Assembly (NCBI GenBank): GCA_029990175.1
Contig: JARKIP010000038.1
Coordinates: forward strand, 25,799,501 to 25,863,500
Source: Petunia secreta
Lineage: Eukaryota > Streptophyta > Magnoliopsida > Solanales > Solanaceae
DNA length: 64,000 nucleotides
Reading direction: 5' to 3'
The notes beneath the pieces were generated by a model. That model did not search any database. It saw only the letters and a list, made by a program, of their open reading frames with translations, and had not been told where the DNA came from. The position numbers were made by a program, and so were the translations under genes. Positions 55,114 through 64,000 of the stretch are shown here, one piece after another; the first letter of the stretch is position 1, and each line of letters starts with the position of its first letter.

Positions 55114-55385
55114 CTCCCTCCGTTTATGTTTACTTGTCCAAATTCATCAAAATTAAATTCTAAGTTTACTTGTCCTTTTAGCAATTCAAGATAAAATTGG
55201 CTATGTTCTTGCTAATTTACCCTTGATATAGATATCTTGTACTTTTCAAAATCTCTTCCCAATTAAATACCTTGTATTTTTCAAGTATAATTAATAAGGG
55301 TATATTTGTCAAGTTTAAATTTTCTTATTTTTTCTTGGTGAGAGTGAAAAGCTGAAAGTGGACAAGCATACATAAACGGAGGGAG
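55114..55385. mobile_element. Stowaway MITE
   Basis: Ends CTCCCTCCGTTTATG and CATAAACGGAGGGAG are perfect inverted repeats, flanked by TA (55112-55113, 55386-55387). Confidence 0.95.
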
Positions 55386-55436
55386 TATTTAATTATTTTC
55401 AAAAATTAAACGTAGTCCTTAGGAAGTAAAGACTTT

Positions 55437-55748
55437 TGTTGTAAAACTAATAATAAAGTAGTGCAAGAACAAGACAAAATATATGAGAGGAGAAGGAAGA
55501 ACTTGTATTATTCTCAAAATATTTCAAGTGCATCTTCCATAGAGCCAAATATGCTCTATTTATAGGATACAAATACATAGGTTACAAATCAACCCAAAGA
55601 TTACAAGAATTAAGTAGTGACTTAATAAGAAATTAATGGTCACTTAGTGGGGAGGAATTAAGTAGGAGAAAGTGGGGTAGTAAACCATGTGTTACAATTG
55701 AATAATGGTGAGTAATGGCCATCCACACAAATAAATGAATTTATAAAA
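55437..55748 (-). repeat. 3' LTR of the copia element
   Basis: Plus-strand start TGTTGTAAAACTAATAATAA. It is nearly identical to 62097-62408, with the outer-end CA changed (TTATAAAA for TTATAACA). Confidence 0.88.
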
Positions 55749-55890
55749 CTCCCCCTTGGATGATCATTTGGAGTAATGTGCCTCGTTAAAACCTTACTAG
55801 GAAAAAGCCTAGTGAAGGAAAAAGAGTACACACATCCTGTAATACGCTTTTAGAGCTGCCTCATTAAAAACCTTACACTACATTTGGATC

Positions 55891-56127
55891 AAAGGTATTC
55901 CTTTTAAAATGTCATTTTTATTATGGAGGCTGTGGAAGTTTAAGCTGCCGCTGGATGATATGCTACATAGGTGGGGAATTCAGTTCCCCTCTAAGTGTCA
56001 TTGCTGTGTGGACCCTGACGTGGAGACTGTCTCTCACGTTTTTCTTAATGCACCTGTAGCGAGGTATGTATGGAGATATTTTGGAGGCGCTGCAGGTCTT
56101 AATTTTGATGGGCTGCACTTGACATAA
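55891..56127 (+). pseudogene. LINE zinc-binding domain (zf-RVT)
   Basis: Reads FLLWRLWKFKLPLDDMLHRW, then CHCCVDPDVETVSHVFLNAP. Its C-X2-C and H pattern is that of the zf-RVT domain after plant LINE RTs. The N-terminus is cut by the insertion end and a TAA ends it at 56127. Confidence 0.85.
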
Positions 56128-56138
56128 GTGATTAATCT

Positions 56139-56930
56139 GTGGTGGGATGCTCCTGCTGGCCCGGTCCTGAGGTTGATCTACCATGTTGTTCCCATCTTTA
56201 TTGTATGGGAATTGTGGAAGCTGAGGAATGTTTTGAGGCATGGTGGATCGACTTCGGCTCGCAGGGTGGTGTATCTCGTTATGCAGCTATCATTATGTTG
56301 TTGAGAGTTCGCAGGAGAAACTTTCGGCATGCACCGGGTAGGTGGGAGGACTTGCTTCCGGTGTTGAGAGATCATACGCCTGCTTTAGTAATGACGAAGG
56401 TTGCTTGGAGTCCGCCTCAGGTGGGGTGGATCAAATGTAATACGGATGGTGCGTCAAGAGGTAACCCGGGACCTAGTTCGTGGGCTTTTTGTGTGCGAGA
56501 TGAGAGGGGAGATATATTGCATGCGTGTGCTAAGGAGATGGAGGATTTCATGACCACAAATACTCAAGCGGAGGCATTGGCATTTCTTATGGCCTTGAGG
56601 TATGTGGCTTCTACTCCTTATGCGCATGTTATTGTTGAGACGGACTCATTGTTGCTCAAAAATGTGGTGACTAAGGTTTGGGAGGTGCCTTGGCAAATTG
56701 TTCAAGAAATTGAAGAAATTTGGAGCTTGGTGGAGGGAATGGAAGTAGAGGTGGTGCATGTTTTTAGAGAGGGGAACAAAGTGGCGGATTACTTGGCGAA
56801 TTTGGCACTAGATCAAGGAGATGTCCTTGTTAATTCGTTTCATGAATTGGATAGTGTGGGTAGGAGGTTGGTAAATGGGGACAAGTGCAATGAGCCGTAC
56901 ATCCGCACTAAGCCGAGGAGGAGTGTTTAG
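56139..56930 (+). CDS. LINE RNase H domain protein
   Basis: 263 codons. From about residue 90 it reads the RNase H (RVT_3) fold: WIKCNTDGASRGNPGPSSWA (first Asp), TNTQAEALAFLMAL (Glu), VIVETDSLLL (second Asp) and GNKVADYLANLAL (last Asp). The D-E-D-D set is therefore complete. This archaeal-type RNase H is fused to many plant LINEs and removes RNA from the hybrid. The N-terminal part contains the tail of the linker. Without RT the piece is presumably not functional for movement. Confidence 0.85.
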   Translation: MVGCSCWPGPEVDLPCCSHLYCMGIVEAEECFEAWWIDFGSQGGVSRYAAIIMLLRVRRRNFRHAPGRWEDLLPVLRDHTPALVMTKVAWSPPQVGWIKCNTDGASRGNPGPSSWAFCVRDERGDILHACAKEMEDFMTTNTQAEALAFLMALRYVASTPYAHVIVETDSLLLKNVVTKVWEVPWQIVQEIEEIWSLVEGMEVEVVHVFREGNKVADYLANLALDQGDVLVNSFHELDSVGRRLVNGDKCNEPYIRTKPRRSV

Positions 56931-57239
56931 ACACACGGGTGGTGGAACTTTCCTTCAAGCTCGAATCCTTAGGGAGGAGAGCATGGAGGCTTTTTTTACT
57001 AACTTTGTGTTTTTTTTTTTGTAGGTACTCTCATAGATATAGCTCATGTTGTTTGGAATGGATATATGCAAGGCTTTGGAATGGACAATTTGCTCACTTG
57101 GTTGATGGTTTCAAGATGCTATTGGTACTCCCAAGCTATGGTTAGTATCAATTTCAGCTTTTTGAGACTTGGAACAGCTGATGCCTGGTGTTTGGATCAT
57201 TTCCCGCTTTGGAATCAAGAAAAACGACTAAGGCAAAAA

Positions 57240-57400
57240 TTACTGGCGCCTTGGCCGGCGCGGCAGGGGGGCGCGGCGCGCCGGCCTTCACAGAATGTCC
57301 AAATTTCCCACCGCTTTGGACCCGCGCCACGCTTGCGAACGCATGACGGACAATTTTTTGGGCGCCTTGGGGCCCGCGCCGCACCCCCTAACGCGCAAGG
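57240..57400. repeat. GC-rich island in the LINE 3' region
   Basis: Dense GGCGC, GCGCC and GGCGCGCC words occur in otherwise AT-rich DNA. It is possibly a small insertion or another CpG word array. Confidence 0.6.
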
Positions 57401-57899
57401 CAATTTTCCTGCCTTCGTTTGTTCGTTGCTCGGGGTGGTTTTGTGGATTGGAATTGGTTGTTTCGCGCTTGGATCGTCACGGGAGCGAGTTATTATATTG
57501 GTATAATGTGTCTACTCGCATTAGCATACATCATTATATTAGTAGCTCATTAGTTAGCTATTTCATTAGATTATTATATGCATTTGGCCTGAGTAGTGAG
57601 GTAAACATTGTAAAGTATTATATCAAGGCGTTTAATTCATTTCGATTGGTGGTATTAGCATTTTATAATGCTCAACCCAATGAAGTGGATGCGACGTTTG
57701 GATATGATGCTATCTTACCACTACTTAGGCGTTCATTAGTTATAGTCTTAGCTAGTTCGTATTTATTTCAAGATTGTAAAGACCTCATTTATTGTTTTTC
57801 TTTTATATTATTAATAAAAAAAAAATAGCCACTAAGCTATAAGCTTAGTTGGATTTTGCTAAAAAAAAAAAAAAAAAAAAAAAAGGGATAAAACCTTGT

Positions 57900-58080
57900 T
57901 AAGGGAAAAAGAGTGCAGCGCGTACTTTACTCCCCCTGATGAAAACATCACTCAATATCTTGAAGACGACACATTCCAATCTTGTAAATCAGCTTCTCAA
58001 ATGTTGAGATTGGCAATGACTTAGTGGACAGATCCGCCAAATTATCACTGGAGTGAATTCTTCAGCATTAACTTCATCAT
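57900..58080 (-). pseudogene. Copia RNase H C-terminus
   Basis: Minus strand: DNLADLSTKSLPISTFEKLI then IGMCRLQD, the standard end of copia RNase H (TKALPTSTF, IGMRRL form). Confidence 0.82.
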
Positions 58081-61000
58081 TCTTTTGATGATCACAACTG
58101 AAAAGGAATCTTGTTGAATATTTGTCTCCTCAGTTGTATCTTCCTTTTAGCTGAACTATCCATGCAATATTTCATATAATATTACTGGGATACTCGTCTT
58201 CAAAAAAATACCACATTGTTGCTGAATATGTTGAGTCCTTGATATCAATCACCAATATTGTCGCATAGTTTCAAGCATGGGTATTATTTCTTCATAAATT
58301 GAAGATGTAGCAGCAACAATTGATTTTATAAAATGCCATAATATAGGTATTCTACCACAACAAATAAATACCAAGTAGATATGGATCAAGTAGATACCAT
58401 GTATTCTTCTAATGTCTTCACATTGAGGAAGAACTAAATCTTACCCATAAGCTTATAACAAAAGCTATAACCAGTGGAGTATATTTTGTAAGATACTTCA
58501 ACGCACCAATTGCATTAAATATAATATTTCAAAACCAAGAAGCTCGCAAACGCGATTTTACCACATGTTGCCGGATTGTTTTAATTCGCATAAATATTTA
58601 TGAAGCTTCATTGAATAGGTTTTCCGGGAATCTTTACATGCTTTTAGGATCTTGAATCCTTCAAGGATAAATATATTGTTGCTCAATGAGCCATATAAAA
58701 GGCTGTTGCAACATTCATACGCATATCAAGTCTTTCATGCACTGCCAGACCTATAACATACCTGAAGGTGATTGCATCCACCAAAGGAGAATATAGCTCC
58801 ATATAATCAATGTCAGATCTTTGTGTCTCAAGTCGTTATTTATATTTACCGACTTATTATTATCAATATTTTTGCACAAAAATATCTTTGTACACCACTG
58901 GCTTTGCACATTCAGGTGTTTGGACTATAGGTCCAAAAATTTTACGTCACTCGAGTGAAGCCAATTTTGTTTGAATGTGTTTTGCTATTTTTGGCCAATA
59001 ATTTCATGTATATATTCCTAACAAACTTGAGCTCAAGATCCTCATAATCATATAAATATTGAGCTTTATAATATATGTAAGATATCGTCGACGATAATTT
59101 CATATGTCGGTTCCCAATCCGACATAACATATTGAGATCTCTTCACATTCATAAATTTTTAGGTACCTGAACCTCTCCTGATGAGGTTTTATGAAGTGTT
59201 ATGTCGTGTGCTATTTTAGAGCCCTGCCTCCTTATTCGACCATCATAATCATTTGCTCCTTTCCTTTTTCAAGGATTTATCTTTGGAACCGAATGGTCTA
59301 CCACGCTTCAGGCGTGCCTTAGACTCATTGACATAAATAGATTGTCTCACAAGGACATCAGGAACATTAGTAGCTGGAATATAATATTTTTCTTTGGGTC
59401 AGTAATGTGTTTGGCAGTGACTTGCATTATCTTTATATGAGGATAGTAATCAAATGATAATTTAATTTATTTATTCCTCAGCTACATTAATTTCTCCCCC
59501 TAATGTTAGCCAAACTAACATTCGTTCCCAACCTTATATGGGATCCATCTTTGTGGAAAATATTCGGTTCCTGATCCTGAACCAATTATGAGGAGAATTT
59601 ATTTGGTGTCATGTCGCGCACAAGTGCTATTTTATGGATATACCATATCTCACACCTGATTTAGGTAGAAATGTTCTCATATGCATGGTTTAGCAATTGG
59701 AGGCTTTCAATATATGAATATGCTAAACCTGCTTGCCAACATTATCAAGATAACTTGTCTTGATTACATAATCTGAAAATCTGCTCATAATAAAATTTAT
59801 TTGAGCATACTTAACCTCACAAGTACCATTACAGGTTTGTAATAATGCACATGTGACCTTCTCATAGATGCATCAATTATATAATAATTATATGGTCCAC
59901 ATGGCAGGTGAACGGGCCCATATTCACCTTTTATACATTCCAGAAGTGCGGGGATCCTGATCCCAAATTTAGTTGGTCTAATAATTTATTTATCTCGAGA
60001 ACACGCAGAACAAAGAGAATTCTTGAAGAATCCCGATTCTTCAGTATATACCCATGCGAATTCTCATTTATATATTTTGTGCATCATATTTGAACCGGGA
60101 TGGTCAAGCCGCTCATGCCAACTTATAAATTTATTCATATAGTAAACTTCTGGTTTACTGTAGCATGGGCATTGTAACAATAAACTAAAAGTTTATTGTG
60201 GCATGCACCTTATATTTTGAGTAGTACATACTCGAGGAAGAGGCGGAGAGCTTTCAAGCATATATATCTCACCCGACATTCTTGTAGTAATATAAAGATA
60301 TTCATATCTTTCCATCAAATTTAGTCTCTTAGCCATTTTGGCAAATGTATTTGAAACTTCACAAGTTTCTTTCGAGACATACTACAATAAATATTTCATC
60401 AATCTCGTTCCTCCAGGTAGTAATATTTTGACTCTTTCGGAGCAGTCAAATAGCTTTGTACTACCATATATTTTATTACACTAACCATATGGTGAATATC
60501 TCCTTTCAAAGAGAAAATCATATTATTTTTCTCATGGTAAAATAATTATAGGCAAGATCAATTTCTTGCTTCACTTGCTCTTATGTAATTCATAATAATA
60601 CATAATTACGGCGTACGTTCTGTGCGAGAGCAATGACCATTTATGCCACAATAAATAATAGAATTATTATAGCCGAACCTTTTCTAGAGATGAGCTGTGG
60701 TACTTTATCAACCACGCATGGGCACGTCTATATTCAACTTTCTCGAACCTCTTCTGGAGGCGAGTTTTGATATGTTATCATATATTGCCACATTCATTTC
60801 GGTGAACGGGTCTATATTCATAATTTTTTTATTATGAATTGTCTCATTCACTGCAAGGAATGGACCATAATCATCTGGACTTGCCTCATGCTCATATGAT
60901 ACATTTACCGTTTGAACGGTTACTTTTGAGAACCCTTATGGTTCTCTTATTTATTTCACAATGATGACTATTTTTTCATCCCTTGCCACGTCCACGACCA

Positions 61001-62096
61001 TAATCTCTACTATGGTAACTATTTTATCATATTTCGGACATAAAATTACTTGTCCTCTTTCAGACATGAAATATTGTGTCTTCTTTTGGAAATAAAGATA
61101 TTTTGCCTTCTTTCAGACATATTATGTATTGCTACTACATTCACATCTGAGAATGGAGCATTACGTTGTGCTCCCACATTCACCTTATGGAATGGAGCTT
61201 GTCTTGCTCCACATTCATCTTAGGCAATGGAGCATATATTACTCCCACATTAACCTCTATGAATGGAGCCTATTTAGTGGACGGGCTTCATGATTTTTAT
61301 CAAAAATAATTTATCTTTTTGATAATACTTTAGTTTTCCTCAATCATCATTATGTCATCAATATCTTATTATCGCAAAAACGTGTTACGCCATAATGCAT
61401 TGGGAGTTGAATATGATGTCTTACCCTTCACTAATGGCATAATAGGCCAAAGTGTGTACATATGATGCGATTTGAAGTACAATACTCAAAGGTACTCATG
61501 CTTCGTGTAATTGAAACATAGTACTATAATCATGTATCAATGATATAACACTAATATATCGGGTAAAGATCATTAAAAAAAAATAAGCATTTTTTCTCCG
61601 GTCTCCACTCACCAAGAGTATAAAAATTTATACCCAACTATAAATCAAAGAAGCATTCTTTAAAAGTTACCATATTTGTTTCATTTCATATATCCATGTG
61701 AGAGTAAAATATTAACCATAGTACATAATCCATGTTTGCTCTCACAAGCAGTTTACCTTGAAACATGAGTAGAACTGATTTACAATATCATGTTGCTAGG
61801 TCATGCACCCTTAAATTATTGTCAAAGGATAGCTACAAAATCAACCAAACAATGGAAGAATAGACAAAAGTTGTAGTCAGTGAAAGGTTTCCACAATTTA
61901 AAGTGGTATAAAATAAAATAAAAATAGGATACTATTAATTTTGAGATTAACAAAAACCATAATATGCATGAATTTAGAAACAAAAAAGACTTATCTTGTG
62001 CCAGCAACCTGAACGTTGGCTTCTATCAATTGCGTCATAATTTGCTTTTCATTTCTTCTAAATCGTGTAATAAAATAGAGACTCGTGTTGATAACG
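58081..62096 (-). pseudogene. Decayed copia gag-pol body
   Basis: Many stops. Recognisable pieces are FGPIVQTPE and KPVVYKDIFVQK (RT start, about 58960-58860) and a DYGRGRGKG Gag tail (about 61010). Tandem stretches at 60720-61290 repeat an ATTCACCTTATGGAATGGAGC-like unit on the plus strand, probably duplicated linker sequence. A purine-initiated primer region CGTTATCAACACGAG adjoins the right LTR. Confidence 0.7.
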
Positions 62097-62408
62097 TGTT
62101 GTAAAACTAATAATAAAATAGTGCAAGAACAAGACAAAATATATGAGAGGAGAAGGAAGAACTTGTATTATTCTCAAAATGTTTCAAGTGCATCTTCCAT
62201 AGAGCCAAATATGCTCTATTTATAGGATACAAATACATAGGTTACAAATCAACCCAAAGGTTACAAGAATTAAGTAGTGACTTAATAAGGAATTAGTGGT
62301 CACTTAGTGGGGAGGAATTAAGTAGGAGAAAGTGGGATAGTAAACAATATGTTACAATTGAATAATGGTGAGTAGTGGTCATCCACACAAATAAATGAAT
62401 TTATAACA
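62097..62408 (-). repeat. 5' LTR of the copia element
   Basis: Plus-strand start TGTTGTAAAACTAATAATAA, end GAATTTATAACA. The TG...CA ends are intact. Confidence 0.9.
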
Positions 62409-62669
62409 ATTTTATAATTTTTGTACTCGGTTATGAATGACTACCTGCACTTTCCAACTTTTATAACAAAACCGTCTCTGAACTTTTTATAAATGACAAA
62501 TATAGGTTAATTAATGACCGAGTAAATCAAGAAATATGTTTCCATCTTTTGCATATATATCAGACAATACATTTTCCAAATAATTCAAATCGATGTAATT
62601 GAAAGTCCAACTCAAACATCTATGACATGACCAATCAGTAGATCCACCTTTGTCATATATCATAAGTCA

Positions 62670-63610
62670 TCAGGGGTGGATCCAGGATTCGGAGGTTTCG
62701 GGTGCCAGACGTTATACCTACCCTTAGCTATAAAGACCAAATAGGAAGGGGTGCGTCGGGTCGGGTCGGGTCGGTCATTTTAATTATTATGTTTCATGCT
62801 TATTTTAAATTTTTTTACTGGAAAATTATTGTGTAAAAAAGTCGTGAAAGAGCGTTTGAATTAAAAGATTTGCTTAAAAGTAGCTTAATTTCTAGAATAT
62901 ATTTTTTATTTGACTTGATCAAATCAATTTACTTTTAACAAATCGGAGTTGATTTCTTCATCTTAGTTGTCATATTTTATGGTAATTTTTTGCACGACAA
63001 AAATTTTAATTTTTTGATTTATGAGAATTAATCCAAAGGATGTATAAATTAAGCCACTTAATTTTTCAAAAGTCAATAGAGATATTGTTAAAATAATCTC
63101 TAATTTAAAAGAAAAAAAAAACTATATCATTCAATAAAAATAATTAAAAATATTCACCATAATTAAGTTGATCATGAAATAATAGTAAGGTACTATAATG
63201 GTATAAACAAAATAAGAAAAAAGAAGAGAAAGAAATAATTAGCAAAGTACTCCTTAAAAAGTAAAAATAGAAAAGGAAGAGGAGACTAGAGAGATTTGAC
63301 CCAAGAAAAAAGGAGACTAGAGAGATACCGACTAGAGTGGGACCACAGTATAATTTGTTTAAGGTCCTACACTCCTGGTAAATGTTGGAACTTGCAATGC
63401 GAATATTTTTTATATAAAAGTATGTCTTGCAGTGATTCGAACCCATGCCAATAGTGAGTATGAGAGAGTGTTTTAACATGGCACCACAGGGCTTTTTGTA
63501 ACTGCGAGTGCCATTTCTGCTATTTGTTAGTTTTTCACTGTAAATATACATATCTATATAAAGTCGACGAAAGCTACCGGGTGCCGTGCCTTACATGTGA
63601 ATTCGCCCCT
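62670..63610. mobile_element. Possible hAT-type non-autonomous element
   Basis: Ends CAGGGGTGGATCCAGG and TGAATTCGCCCCT are imperfect inverted repeats. Flanks ATAAGTCA and ATAAATCA differ at one of eight bases. The interior has a (TCGGG) run at 62756-62776 and no transposase. Confidence 0.5.
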
Positions 63611-64000
63611 ATAAATCACACTAGATAAATATCATATCATGAAATACGATTACTTTTAAGATATCTTGGCGATGAAATAGCAGACACACAAGACTCAAAA
63701 TCTCATACTAAAGAGAGTGGAGATTCAAGTGCTCTTCAAGGCAAATATTGAGAATGCTCATTGAATGAGCAGTCTTAATAAGAGAATTAGATCCAAGCTC
63801 TTGGAGTTGGAATAAATTTGGCAACGATGGCGAATATGGGTGACCATTTCTATCTAATAATAGAGAGTCTGTTTTAAAATCATTCGCTCCGCACCCACTC
63901 TCGAATGTATTCTTCAACAGGAAACACACAAGAATAGATTATAAACTTCTGGTAAAATGCTTCTTCATATTCCAACAAATAAGGTGCATTACATTGTCCA
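63611..64000. other. Terminal stretch without recognised features
   Basis: AT-rich. No gene, RNA or element ends identified. Confidence 0.5.

Larger units (their letters stand above)
55875..57888 (+). mobile_element. 5'-truncated LINE (L1-type, with RNase H)
   Basis: Begins inside the zinc-finger region after RT and ends in A24. Short direct repeats TAAAAACCTT (55865-55874) and TAAAACCTT (57889-57897) flank it, fitting target-primed insertion into the copia element. The 3' region has a second A run at 57820 and an odd GC-rich island at 57240-57400. Confidence 0.88.
55437..62408 (-). mobile_element. Ty1/copia LTR element, minus strand, with nested LINE
   Basis: LTRs at 55437-55748 and 62097-62408 are nearly identical. 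A purine tract (minus strand CCAAGGGGGAGTTTTA) at about 55745-55760 shows leftward transcription. Flanks ACTTT and ATTTT are a 4/5 match for a target repeat. The interior is a decayed pol: an arginine/glycine-rich Gag tail near 60990-61015, a KPVVYKDIFV-like RT start near 58865-58910 and the RNase H end near 57930-58080. Removing the LINE leaves about 5 kb, the usual copia length. Confidence 0.85.

Noticed and set aside
63144..63551. 135-codon minus-strand ORF
   Set aside because: Low-complexity Phe/Leu/Ser tail from A/T-rich sequence within a probable hAT-type element. No domain or splice support.

Overview
The window reads as plant nuclear DNA from a dicot, most likely a Solanaceae or close asterid genome (inference). 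Support: two intron-bearing SDR genes (a progesterone 5-beta-reductase/iridoid synthase-like gene and a tropinone-reductase-like gene), a TLC1/Tnt1-like copia element, several MITE classes, LINE remnants and a fragment of plastid DNA. Overall composition is AT-rich, with local CpG-rich word arrays confined to transposable elements. Most of the sequence is nested repeats.

Layout. 1-12,449: a decayed minus-strand Ty3/gypsy element (gag, protease, RT/RNase H), split at 149/8,929 by a complete 8.8-kb non-autonomous LTR element (150-8,923, 5-bp repeat CAGAG). 12,449-13,500: a dispersed LTR-like repeat, repeated at 33,682-34,445. 13,500-36,300: a nested set of duplications of the upstream region of the 5-beta-reductase-like gene. 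Three modules carry the same TATA box and first exon; only the third joins the gene body. The duplications hold a plastid insertion, an unusual tandem array of paired phase-0 exons, a long hairpin, a MULE-like MITE, a Stowaway MITE, a poly(A)-tailed retroposon, a truncated copia element and a complete minus-strand LTR element (26,292-32,274) that has a Gag but no pol.

36,157-37,470: the two-exon 5-beta-reductase/iridoid synthase-like gene (+). 37,471-43,680: gene-poor, with fragments of gypsy, copia and Tat-type elements, the last with an antisense ORF and a 3' LTR. 43,684-46,349: a five-exon tropinone-reductase-like SDR gene (-) with two MITEs in intron 3. The two genes are convergent and both belong to NADPH-dependent SDR families tied to specialised metabolism; a shared pathway is not shown.

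46,350-64,000: intergenic DNA, a second non-autonomous gypsy-type element (about 49,262-54,430, +), a Stowaway MITE, and a minus-strand copia element (55,437-62,408) that received a 5'-truncated LINE with an intact RNase H domain, then a hAT-like element.

Main points for a second look: the paired exon array (15,705-16,872); triplication of promoter plus exon 1; loss of the conserved Lys in the 5-beta-reductase-like protein; a novel acidic accessory reading frame shared by two pol-less LTR elements; and iterated CpG-rich palindromic words (GCGATCGC and GGCGGASCGCC) in LTRs and leaders of unrelated elements.
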